From contig JAJRVM010000151.1 in the NCBI GenBank assembly GCA_024277285.1, positions 1 to 57,320 of the forward strand: a stretch of DNA of 57,320 nucleotides, read 5' to 3'. This document shows, in pieces, positions 16,861 through 24,858 of this stretch. Position numbers and translations under genes: made by a program. The notes below the pieces were generated by a model that saw only the letters and a program-made list of their open reading frames with translations, searched no databases and was not told the origin of the DNA. The stretch is from Planctomycetota bacterium (GTDB lineage Bacteria; Planctomycetota; Planctomycetia; Pirellulales; Pirellulaceae). How positions within the stretch are numbered: position 1 is the first letter of the stretch; each line of letters begins with the position of its first letter.

Positions 16861-18864
16861 TCACTCCGCCGCAGTCACTTGTTCGAGCGTCGCCACACCA
16901 CGCCCCTCACGTTTCGGAATATAGCGGACAGCCGTCGTCTTGATCGGCTTGCCAGCAGCGTCTTGTTCTAGGACGAGCAGGCCGGCAGCGGTGAATTCCT
17001 GGCTCTTCGCACCACGCGCTCGCGTCCAACCGAGCAGACTGCCATCGTCTGCATAGTGGTACTGATCGCGCCAATTCTTGCGATAATCGACTACCGGATC
17101 AACGTAGTTCCCCTTGACCGTCGGGTCGGTGTAATCGACGACTTGAATCCGATGTCGGTCGTCGTAAACGCGGCGTTCGTTGTCCAGATAGTAGAAGCAG
17201 ACAAATCCGGGCGCTGAGTAGTACTTGCCGTTGCTCACAAATACGCCAATATCCACTCGGTTGGACTCCATCTTGGAACCTGGCGTAATCGGACGGCGTT
17301 GATGGTAAGCGACGATCAACTCAGCTTGCGAACCGGACTCGTTCAATTTGTTAATTTGAACTCGGTCTGGATCACCACGCAGCAACACCCAGTGGTAAGT
17401 GAGGGGTTTGTCATTGAGGTCCTTACTCCCATCAGCACTAACCACCATACGATGGTCGTACTTGGTCGACTTGACCACGCGGGCAATGGCGCAGGGCGTG
17501 TCGAACATGCGTTCGCGCCGCGCGACGTCAAAGAAATCGCGCCCCAGAACGGCCTCGTCTTCCTCGATCACCTTGAGCTGCACCATCGGAGGTAGCGACG
17601 CGAGCGTCAAACGGTGAGCCATCGTCACCATTTTCTCCTCGTTGATCTGCTTACCATCAAAGACCGTGGGGTGTGCCTTGCCAGTCAGATAGTCTTCGGA
17701 AGTTGTGACAATCTTGTTGCTGCTGCGGAAGATCATCTGCAGCGTGGCCATGAGCGTGCCCGACGTGGCCAACTTCTTCTTGACCTCGGGCTGCAGTGCC
17801 GCCAAAGTGGCAGCCACGGCGTTCATAAACACACGGTCCGACCCCGACGATCCCTGGGAAATAATCATGTAAGGCGTATTGGCAGGAAACACGTCTCCAT
17901 GTCCCTTGCCGTCGACTTGCGGGTCATGGTCGCGATGCTCAGGGTAAAAGTACATGTGGTTACGGATGTACTGAAGGTAGAGCAGTGCTGCACCGCGTGG
18001 ATAGGTCAAAGCATAGCGCGCCTGACTCCGCCAAAACGCACTCGATGTGATGGCGGTGGATGAGTTGCCAATGGTGATACCGTTGTAGAGAAATGAAAGC
18101 TGGACACCCATGTGCAGTTTCCGTTTTCGAGCTTCTTCGGAAAACTCGATGCGAGTCAATTGAGGCAAAGACTTGTAGTTCATATTCGAGTGATCGCCGT
18201 CATGGTTGTCGTACAGGTCCCCGTGGTTTCCCGCCGCGGTACCTTCCAACGCCCAAAGACGCAACAGGTCACCGACCTTGCCGCGTCCCACCGCAATCGC
18301 CTCGTCGGCGGTCGCTTCGCGATCCAATTTGAAGAACGTCTGAAACAGACTTAGCTGCGTGTTCCAGGTAGTGTTACCTTCGCTGACCAGCACCTGGCCA
18401 TCATGTCTTGTCGCCGGCTTGACCTGGTAATGCCAACCCTTCGTTTTGACTTTCAGCGGTTCTTCCGCTTTCTTGACAATCTCCCGAAATCGCTTGTTCT
18501 CGCGCAAGGAACGCAGGTCTTCGTCAGCGCTAATGTGACGAGCATCGCGGAACCCAAGCTCGACAGACTTGTCGAGCATGTCAAGCGCTGCGTCAGCACG
18601 TTGCTGCCGAGCCAGCACACATGCCAGGTTGTAGTGGCTGTTTGCGTCGTGCGGTATTCGCTCGATCGCCTTACGCAGGACCTGCTCCGCCTGATCGTAC
18701 GCCCCTTGTGCCAGCAACGCACCGACGACACGCAGTGACTCGGCATGCTTCGCCTGCAGTGCGGGTAGGTCAAACACATTGGGCGTCTCTGGTTGCTGAG
18801 ATTGGTCCGCCCCCTGAACGAATGCACTGGTCAAGACGGCTATGGAAAGAACTAATTGAGTCAT
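16861..18864 (-). CDS. Large exported protein with N-terminal TPR segment, unknown function
   Basis: A 667-residue protein. The start at 18864 follows a GGGAG site and opens with a signal peptide (MTQLVLSIAVLTSAFVQG), discarding 47 upstream residues. Residues ~30-130 form TPR-like helices (AYDQAEQVLRKAIERIPHD, then NSHYNLACVLARQQ). The middle and end form a large conserved-looking domain with many aromatic and His residues, including GNHGDLYDNHDGDHSNMNYK and YFYPEHRDHDPQVDG. A later part (YHWVLLRGDPDRVQI) reads like an immunoglobulin or fibronectin-like module. I cannot name the family. It is monocistronic, with a truncated acyl-carrier-protein gene upstream. Confidence 0.82.
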   Translation of the reverse strand: MTQLVLSIAVLTSAFVQGADQSQQPETPNVFDLPALQAKHAESLRVVGALLAQGAYDQAEQVLRKAIERIPHDANSHYNLACVLARQQRADAALDMLDKSVELGFRDARHISADEDLRSLRENKRFREIVKKAEEPLKVKTKGWHYQVKPATRHDGQVLVSEGNTTWNTQLSLFQTFFKLDREATADEAIAVGRGKVGDLLRLWALEGTAAGNHGDLYDNHDGDHSNMNYKSLPQLTRIEFSEEARKRKLHMGVQLSFLYNGITIGNSSTAITSSAFWRSQARYALTYPRGAALLYLQYIRNHMYFYPEHRDHDPQVDGKGHGDVFPANTPYMIISQGSSGSDRVFMNAVAATLAALQPEVKKKLATSGTLMATLQMIFRSSNKIVTTSEDYLTGKAHPTVFDGKQINEEKMVTMAHRLTLASLPPMVQLKVIEEDEAVLGRDFFDVARRERMFDTPCAIARVVKSTKYDHRMVVSADGSKDLNDKPLTYHWVLLRGDPDRVQINKLNESGSQAELIVAYHQRRPITPGSKMESNRVDIGVFVSNGKYYSAPGFVCFYYLDNERRVYDDRHRIQVVDYTDPTVKGNYVDPVVDYRKNWRDQYHYADDGSLLGWTRARGAKSQEFTAAGLLVLEQDAAGKPIKTTAVRYIPKREGRGVATLEQVTAAE

Positions 18865-19034
18865 GGCAGCACTCCCTATCTCGATCAGTGTCGTTTGAGA
18901 CTGGTGGCACCATCCAGCTGTTCTGATGCACCGACTCTTGATGAGTAGAACTCTATTTGAACATCTCAATCGTATCGTATTCGGCAGGCCGTCGCACGGA
19001 GGCATTGCGAGTGAAGAGACATTTCCGTTTCATG

Positions 19035-19250
19035 TCAATTTGGTCCCCGCGAACTCGATTCTGACACTCTGCTGCCAAGCAAAACCACAATGCCGTCGGT
19101 TGCCTGACCGATGGTCTTCACCTTCTCGGCGAATTCGTCCGGAATCGAAATGTCAAAGTGCTCTTCAAGCTCCATTATGATCTCCACAACGTCCAGACTA
19201 TCGCAGCCGAGATCTTCCTCCAACGCATCGGTCTCCTTAATCGTTGCCAC
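19035..19250 (-). pseudogene. 5'-truncated acyl carrier protein
   Basis: The minus strand codes [20 protein letters not shown] and then [20 protein letters not shown], the unmistakable helix II-III region of an acyl carrier protein with the phosphopantetheine Ser in DSL. The first ~22-25 residues (helix I) are missing. The similarity ends exactly where a 177-bp tandem repeat begins (19247-19250). A GTG at 19248-19250 could start a 71-residue product, but it would lack helix I. Glycogen phosphorylase ends at 19605, so no room remains for the lost 5' end. The C-terminal tail ([17 protein letters not shown]) also looks non-native. Probably inactive; the true ACP should lie elsewhere. Confidence 0.8.
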
Positions 19251-19590
19251 GGCCAGGCATGAACAACGCGCTGTCGGCAACAAGCCCGCTATTGCCGAAG
19301 CACCAGGACAAGCGTATTCCGCAGCGCGGTCCCGGCTTAATCGATCGGTAATAGAGATTCGCCTGGAGAGGCAACGTCGTCCATGCTCGGGAAAGATTCC
19401 CGAGCTACACGCGGCCTGGGATTCCACGGCCAGGCATGAACAACGCACTGTCGGCAAGAAGCCCGCTATTGCCGAAGCACCAGGACAAGCGTATTCCGCA
19501 GCGCGGTCCCGGCTTAATCGATCGGCAATAGAGATTCGCCTGGAGAGGCAACGTCGTCCATGCTCGGGAAAGATTCCCGAGCTACGCGCT
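19247..19590. repeat. 177-bp tandem repeat, two copies, each with a perfect hairpin
   Basis: Copy 1 spans 19247-19423 and copy 2 spans 19424 to about 19590, with only a handful of differences. Near the end of each copy GCTCGGGAA-AGA-TTCCCGAGC forms a perfect 9-bp stem with a 3-nt loop (the second arm of copy 2 ends at 19582). Because 177 is a multiple of 3, the repeat stays open in several frames and produces apparent ORFs on both strands. It lies between the truncated ACP and the 3' end of glycogen phosphorylase. Confidence 0.9.
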
Positions 19591-19604
19591 GCGACCGCCA
19601 GTTC

Positions 19605-21803
19605 CTACTTGTGCGACATATCGCAACTCAACCCACCCGCTGCGGGCACGTAAGCAGACGCGGTATAGTCCATCACCATGCGGTGAGCGCTGAATCGCCA
19701 AGCGAGTGAACTGATCGAGTTCATCATCATTTGGATCCAATTGCGCGGCAAGCCGTCGACATCCCGGTCGTAATAGATTGGGATTACTTGTTGTTCGAGC
19801 GCCTGGAACAACGATTCGGCATCTCGCGCATCGGTGATCTCGCCCGACACGTGGCTCGCTCCGTGACCGATCGCGAATCCATTCCGTCCATCGTACGCTT
19901 CCGCCCACCAACCGTCCAAGATCGACAGATTCAAACCGCCATTGAGGACCACTTTTTGACCGCTGGTCCCCGACGCTTCCAACGGACGCTGCGGATTATT
20001 GAGCCACACATCAACACCTTGAATCAGATGTCGGCAAACGTTGATGTCGTAGTCTTCAACAAAGACTAGCCGATTGGCGAAGCGCGGATCATGTTGCAGG
20101 TTCGCAATCTGCTTGATCAGCTGCTTGCCAGGCTCATCCTTCGGATGCGCCTTGCCAGCGAATACCAATTGCATGGGGCGTTCGGGATCGTTGATCAACT
20201 TTTCCAGACGGTCTTCGTCGGAAAACAGCAGTATCGCACGCTTGTATGTCGCGAATCGTCGCGCGAAACCGATCGTCAGAACGTTTTGATCAAGCACGTT
20301 ACGAGCTGCCTCAACGGCGTCATCACTTTCGCCCCGACGACGACACTGCCGGCTGATACGTCGGCGCACAAATGCCAGCATGAGACTCTTCAGCGTGTTG
20401 TGGGTCTCCCACAACTCACCCGGATCAACGGTGCGGATATGCTGCCAAGCGTCCGGTTCACCCATTTTCTCGACCCAGCCGGCAGGGAAGTGGCGATCAT
20501 ACAGCTGCATCATTTGCCATGCGACCCAACTGGGAACGTGGACGCCATTGGTAATATGTCCGATCGGAATCTCTTCTTCGACTCGCCACGGCCAAAGATG
20601 AGCCCACATACGACGTGAAACATACCCATGCAGTGAACTGACTGCATTCGCGCGCCGCGAGAGCTTCAGCGCCAGAACGGTCATACAAAACGTCTCATTA
20701 TCGTTCTGCGGTTCCACACGTCCAAGTCCCATGAGCTGCTCACTTGAAATCCGCAGCTCATCGCGCAGCGGACCAAGATGCTCTTCGATCGATTGCGGGC
20801 TGAACCGATCATGTCCGGCCGGGACAGGTGTGTGAGTGGTGAAGACGGTGTGCTGGGCGGTTTCGCGCAGTGCCTCGTCAAACGGAAGACCATCTTCGTG
20901 CATCCGCTGCCGTATCACTTCCAGTGTTGCAAATGCACTGTGCCCCTCGTTCAGATGGTAGACACCGGGTGTAATCTGCAGCGCGTGCAGCGCTCGTACT
21001 CCACCCACGCCAAGCACCAGCTCTTGGCGGATACGAGTCCGTTCGTCGCCACCGTAAAGGCGGCTTGTCAATTCACGATCCTGCGGACTATTGCCCTCCA
21101 CATCACAATCGAGCAAGTACAGCTTTACACGTCCAACTTGCATCAGCCACACACGCGCCAGCAATGTGCCCTCGCGCGTATTGATGCTAACCGTGATCGG
21201 CTCGCCGGTCGACGACAGCGCATGGTTCATCGGCAGATTCGCCACCTTGGTATCCATGTACTCTTCGTTCTGATACCCGGATGCGTCGAGATGCTGCTTG
21301 AAATAACCTTGGTCATAAAACAGACCGATCGCCACCAATGGCACTCCCAACCCGCTCGCACTCTTGATATGGTCGCCCGACAAGACTCCCAAACCACCCG
21401 AGTAAATCGGAATCGATTCGTGGATCCCAAATTCGGCCGAGAAATAGGCCACCGGCCGAGCGCCCAGAACTCCGGTATTCGTCTTGGCCCACATCGGTAC
21501 GGTCGACATGTATTCCTTCAACCGCCGATACGCGTGGTTAATCCGGCTGAACAACACCATCTCCGCCGCACGCGCGACGAGCCGCTCAGGCGTGAACTCG
21601 CGTAATAGCGCAATCGGATTGTGGTCCAACTGCCGCCAGCGGATCGGATCCAGATCGCGGAATAGATTGATGACATCGGGATGCCAAGTCCACCACACGT
21701 TGTGTGCTAGCGCCAGGCATTTGTTGTAAAAAGCTTCATCACTGATCGAACTGTTGGTCGCGACATGCTTGTCCCAAACAACATCAGATTCAATCTGGCT
21801 CAT
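19605..21803 (-). CDS. glgP: Alpha-glucan (glycogen) phosphorylase
   Basis: A 732-residue alpha-glucan phosphorylase of the short TIGR02094 type, releasing glucose-1-phosphate from glycogen or maltodextrin with pyridoxal phosphate. The N-terminal DUF3417-like domain is seen (ALAHNVWWTWHPDVINLFRD), then VAYFSAEFGIHESIPIYSGG with the glucan-site residues. HLNEGHSAF and HTPVPAGHDRF are phosphorylase core motifs. The PLP-lysine region is EASGTSGQKVVLNGGLN in the C-terminal third. The start at 21803 gives a typical N-terminus. The last ~10 residues run close to the tandem repeat and may be altered. It is monocistronic; no other glycogen genes are in the window. Confidence 0.96.
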   Translation of the reverse strand: MSQIESDVVWDKHVATNSSISDEAFYNKCLALAHNVWWTWHPDVINLFRDLDPIRWRQLDHNPIALLREFTPERLVARAAEMVLFSRINHAYRRLKEYMSTVPMWAKTNTGVLGARPVAYFSAEFGIHESIPIYSGGLGVLSGDHIKSASGLGVPLVAIGLFYDQGYFKQHLDASGYQNEEYMDTKVANLPMNHALSSTGEPITVSINTREGTLLARVWLMQVGRVKLYLLDCDVEGNSPQDRELTSRLYGGDERTRIRQELVLGVGGVRALHALQITPGVYHLNEGHSAFATLEVIRQRMHEDGLPFDEALRETAQHTVFTTHTPVPAGHDRFSPQSIEEHLGPLRDELRISSEQLMGLGRVEPQNDNETFCMTVLALKLSRRANAVSSLHGYVSRRMWAHLWPWRVEEEIPIGHITNGVHVPSWVAWQMMQLYDRHFPAGWVEKMGEPDAWQHIRTVDPGELWETHNTLKSLMLAFVRRRISRQCRRRGESDDAVEAARNVLDQNVLTIGFARRFATYKRAILLFSDEDRLEKLINDPERPMQLVFAGKAHPKDEPGKQLIKQIANLQHDPRFANRLVFVEDYDINVCRHLIQGVDVWLNNPQRPLEASGTSGQKVVLNGGLNLSILDGWWAEAYDGRNGFAIGHGASHVSGEITDARDAESLFQALEQQVIPIYYDRDVDGLPRNWIQMMMNSISSLAWRFSAHRMVMDYTASAYVPAAGGLSCDMSHK

Positions 21804-21936
21804 GGAAAAGTCCCTTCAGACCAGACGGCAAGCCCCGGAGATAAGGTGAAATGACACTATCGAAACAAGACCTTTGTTTATAGCGGTTCGCCCCTTCACA
21901 GGGAAGGCGAATGCTCGACCAGGGAACCTTGCGAAC

Positions 21937-22173
21937 TTAGGAAACATAGGCTTGCGAGCAAACATGCCGCCACGCCAGCAGTATTTGCCCTGTGACTGCC
22001 AGGATGCTCAACACGGTCGATCCCGACAAACGAGACTCGACTGATTTAGCATCATCGTCATTCCATGGGCTCACCGTACAGTTATCGTCCGCATAAAAAG
22101 CAACATCCTCCCCCCAGGCCGTCGCATCTTCTGTGGCAAACGATGGCGGTCTATACTCCAACACGCTCGGCAA
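21937..22173 (-). CDS. Possible small membrane protein
   Basis: A 78-codon frame opening with TTG (an in-frame GTG lies three codons in). The product has an acidic N-terminal half and one hydrophobic segment near the C-terminus (TVLSILAVTGQILLAW). No ribosome site stands out and no family is recognised. It sits between glgP and the MITE-like element upstream of cysC. Composition is protein-like but evidence is thin; it may be a chance frame. Confidence 0.3.
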   Translation of the reverse strand: MPSVLEYRPPSFATEDATAWGEDVAFYADDNCTVSPWNDDDAKSVESRLSGSTVLSILAVTGQILLAWRHVCSQAYVS

Positions 22174-22190
22174 CCATCTCGGTCGTGGAC

Positions 22191-22302
22191 TAGGCTTCGT
22201 TTAAAAACTCGATGGAGCCACTATATCTAACCGTTTTCTTCCGTGGTAAGAGCCTGGAATGTGCCGACCATAGCAGAACGAGACGTTTTAAAACAAAGCC
22301 TA
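22191..22302. mobile_element. MITE-like element with ~20-bp terminal inverted repeats
   Basis: The left arm (22191-22211) begins TAGGCTTCGTTTAAAAAC. The right arm (22279-22302), read inversely, begins TAGGCTTTGTTTTAAAAC; both then end in TCG. The arms match at about 19 of 21 positions with small gaps, and the element starts with TA and ends with TA, as expected for a Tc1/mariner or IS630-type target site. The 112-bp element has no coding capacity. It lies just upstream of the cysC start and may carry or separate its promoter. Confidence 0.7.
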
Positions 22303-22350
22303 AGATTCGCATGGCAAACCGCCCTCCCCTGAAGCCAGAGAGATGACCCC

Positions 22351-23013
22351 ATGAGTGACAAAGTGCATGTGACGTGGCACCAACATCAAGTTGATCGGCA
22401 GGCGCGCGAAAAACTGAATGGGCATCGTGGCTGCGTGGTATGGTTCACCGGCCTGAGCGGTTGTGGCAAGAGCACGGTCGCGAATGCCGTGGACCACCTG
22501 CTCTACCAGGCGGGCGTGCACGCGTTCCTGTTGGATGGCGACAACATTCGGCACGGTTTGAACGCCAGCCCCCAGCGGCTTGCACCATACGGCTCGGACT
22601 ACGCGAAACGATTCGGACTGGGATTCTCGCCCGAGGATCGATGCGAGAATATTCGGCGGATCGGCGCAGTTGCCGAACTGTTCGCATCCGCCGGCTTGGT
22701 CACATTGACCGCGTTTGTTAGTCCCTATCGCAACGACCGAGACGCGGTACGACGTCAGGTGGAAGCACAAGGATCGGCAGGTGACTTTGTCGAAGTGTTT
22801 GTCGATGCACCGCTCGAAGTCTGTGAATCTCGCGATCCCAAGGGGCTTTACCAGAAGGCGCGCGCTGGCGAACTGAAAGGGATGACCGGGATTGATGCCC
22901 CCTACGAGGCGCCGGAGCACCCGGAACTGATGTTGGAATCCGCCGCGCATTCGCCCGCCGCACTCGCTCAGCAAGTGGTTGACTTCCTGCGTCAGCGGGG
23001 CAAGATCCCCTAA
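22351..23013 (+). CDS. cysC: Adenylylsulfate (APS) kinase
   Basis: A 220-residue cytoplasmic kinase that phosphorylates adenylylsulfate to PAPS, the donor for sulfation and for some sulfate-reduction routes. The P-loop GLSGCGKST is at 34-42, the family motif [11 protein letters not shown] at 61-71, the [17 protein letters not shown] segment follows, and the lid region near [23 protein letters not shown] has the expected substrate residues. Length is normal for a stand-alone CysC. There is no cysN or cysD beside it, which suggests PAPS is made for sulfotransferases. It is monocistronic, downstream of the MITE-like element. Confidence 0.97.
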   Translation: MSDKVHVTWHQHQVDRQAREKLNGHRGCVVWFTGLSGCGKSTVANAVDHLLYQAGVHAFLLDGDNIRHGLNASPQRLAPYGSDYAKRFGLGFSPEDRCENIRRIGAVAELFASAGLVTLTAFVSPYRNDRDAVRRQVEAQGSAGDFVEVFVDAPLEVCESRDPKGLYQKARAGELKGMTGIDAPYEAPEHPELMLESAAHSPAALAQQVVDFLRQRGKIP

Positions 23014-23146
23014 CCCCAACATCGCTCGCCAGCGGGGGGCTGTCAAATAGCGATCAGCCAAACCACCGTCAGGGGGTAATTCCCGATGTCGCCCATTGCG
23101 AGTGACGATCCTTGACGCCTCAGCGTGACGATTTGTAAAAAGGAGT

Positions 23147-23188
23147 GTAGCGTTGGACTTGTAGCCTTGGGCATGTAGCTTTGGGATG
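23147..23188. repeat. 14-bp tandem repeat, three copies
   Basis: Three 14-bp units of the form GTAGCNTTGGRNNT follow each other at 23147-23188 in the spacer between cysC and the BON gene. They are degenerate copies and form part of a wider pattern of short tandem duplications in this window. Confidence 0.6.
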
Positions 23189-23286
23189 TGAGACTTAGGA
23201 CTGGCAACGCACTACTGCTCCCAATGCGTTTCCCCTCACCAGTTCATGTCTCATGATCGACCGGTTCCAATCATGACACGATCGTC

Positions 23287-23559
23287 ATGGTGAGAACGGG
23301 CATCGAGGCCGACGCACTGGGAAGTAGTTTCATGACCGACGACGTTACCACTCAAGCACGATCCGCTCTGGCGAAGAGCCCGGTTTACGCGTTGCGAAAC
23401 TTGTATGTTCAGCGCGAAGGCGATTCGTTGGTGTTGTCCGGGCGCGTCGATTCGTTCTACCACAAGCAATTGGCACAAGAGATGGTTCGGCTGATCGCGC
23501 CGGATTTGCTCGTCGTCAACTCCGTCGAAGTCAATTATCGGGATGGGCGCATGCCCTAG
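23287..23559 (+). CDS. BON-domain protein
   Basis: A 90-residue protein, or 75 residues if the in-frame ATG at 23332 is used. It consists of a single BON domain: an amphipathic helix (ARSALAKSPVYALRNL), a LSGRVDSFYHKQLAQEM strand-helix and a closing VVNSVEVNY strand. BON domains bind membranes or polymers in the periplasm or act in osmotic stress proteins. No signal peptide is visible in either version, so location is uncertain. No operon partner. Confidence 0.8.
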   Translation: MVRTGIEADALGSSFMTDDVTTQARSALAKSPVYALRNLYVQREGDSLVLSGRVDSFYHKQLAQEMVRLIAPDLLVVNSVEVNYRDGRMP

Positions 23560-23671
23560 TGCCCCGTCGACCCCCATTTCGCGGGTACAACGCGGCTACC
23601 GTTGGGCGGCTAAGTGGCGCTCGCCAGCTAGTGCGTGTCACAGGTCAGCGTCGGGTTCGAGCACTTTCGCA

Positions 23672-24718
23672 TCACGCGGCCCGCTCGCGCCGGACGGCAT
23701 CCAGCAGGCTGGCGGCGGCCACTGCGACATGATCAACCGTCAGATCGCGCATGCAGCGGTGATGTTCAAACGGACAAACTCGTTTGGCACACGGACCGCA
23801 ATCGACATCCAACTGCACGTCAATCGACTCGTTCAGATAATTGACGCTCCAACGCGGATCGGTTGGGCCAAAGATGGTCACCGTCGGCACTCGGAACGCG
23901 GCGGCGAAATGGCGCGGCCCACTGTCGGTGGTCACCATCAGTTGCCCACGACGTACGCACGCTTTGCTCAATCCAATACTCAGTTCTTGCCGCGCCAAGC
24001 TCTTGATATGGGGGTGATGAGCATGTTGGCAGATCCGCGCAACACTATCACGTTCCGCCGGTCCGCAGAGGAACAGCACGCGCAAATTGTGTTGCAACGC
24101 CAAACGCCGCGCCAGATTCGAGAAATGCTCGGCTGGCCAGGTCTTCGCCGCACCATAGGCACCGCCGGTGTTCAGCACGGCCACCGATTCGTCACCGGCC
24201 CAGCCGAATTGGTCCCACAGTCGATCGACCGCACACTCTTCCTCCTCCGTCGTCGCCAGTTCTGGCGTCTTGCCTTGCGCCGCGCAGCCAAGCGCGCCCA
24301 CCACGTCCAGATAGTGATCCACCGCGGAACTGGGCACGCGCACGCGTCCTTCTCGCTCAAGATAGAGCGCGTCGGTCAGCAAGCAGCGCCGGCCGTGCAG
24401 CGCGAAACCAGCCCGGTGTGGCGCGCCGGAAAGCCACGCGAAAGTGCCTGTCGAAAACGAATTGGTTAGCAACAAGACCGAATCAAACCGTCGCTGCCGA
24501 AGCCGGCTAACCAAACTCAGGACCCCACGCACGCTTTGCCGGTCATACACCAGGCAGTCATCCAACCAGTTCGTTCCCGCCAGGACCTGCCCCACATAGG
24601 GGCGCATGATTCCGACCACTTCAGCTTGCTGGCCAAAATGCTTGCGCACCGCCCGTAAGGCTGGCGTCGCCATCACAACATCGCCAATCCAGTTGGGCAA
24701 AAAGATTCCAATGCGCAT
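23672..24718 (-). CDS. waaF: ADP-heptose:LPS heptosyltransferase
   Basis: A 348-residue GT9-family enzyme adding heptose from ADP-heptose to the lipopolysaccharide inner core at the cytoplasmic face. The start at 24718 gives the standard N-terminus MRIGIFLPNWIGDVVMATPA, with the PNWIGD motif. The C-terminal half has VTTDSGPRHFAAAF and TIFGPTDPRWS, the donor-binding signatures, and the Cys-rich end CGPCAKRVCPFEHHRCM typical of heptosyltransferase II. It follows the family-2 glycosyltransferase gene by 140 bp; a 4 x 16-bp tandem repeat lies in that gap. With hldE and lpxK nearby it indicates real LPS synthesis. Confidence 0.94.
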   Translation of the reverse strand: MRIGIFLPNWIGDVVMATPALRAVRKHFGQQAEVVGIMRPYVGQVLAGTNWLDDCLVYDRQSVRGVLSLVSRLRQRRFDSVLLLTNSFSTGTFAWLSGAPHRAGFALHGRRCLLTDALYLEREGRVRVPSSAVDHYLDVVGALGCAAQGKTPELATTEEEECAVDRLWDQFGWAGDESVAVLNTGGAYGAAKTWPAEHFSNLARRLALQHNLRVLFLCGPAERDSVARICQHAHHPHIKSLARQELSIGLSKACVRRGQLMVTTDSGPRHFAAAFRVPTVTIFGPTDPRWSVNYLNESIDVQLDVDCGPCAKRVCPFEHHRCMRDLTVDHVAVAAASLLDAVRRERAA

Positions 24719-24754
24719 GTTCAACTCACCTTCTCCACCTATTGCCACGCCCGC

Positions 24755-24818
24755 CAGTGACCCTACGACGCAGTGACCCTATGACGCAGTGACCCTATAA
24801 CGCAGTGACCCTATGACC
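24755..24818. repeat. 16-bp tandem repeat, four copies
   Basis: Four head-to-tail copies of CAGTGACCCTAYRACG fill 24755-24818, between the stop of the glycosyltransferase gene and the start of waaF. Differences between copies are single bases. Copy-number variation here would change the spacing upstream of waaF. Confidence 0.9.
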
Positions 24819-24858
24819 AAGCCGAGCAGTCAACTAACGCGTGCGGCAATTCCGGTGG

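Noticed and set aside
19111..19653. A 180-residue plus-strand ORF with a 59-residue internal repeat
   Set aside because: It is the translation of the 177-bp tandem repeat (59 codons per unit) plus the antisense of the ACP remnant, with no start signal.
16346..24818. Tandem repeat clusters as CRISPR arrays
   Set aside because: Units are 14-17 bp, directly adjacent without spacers, and no cas genes are present.
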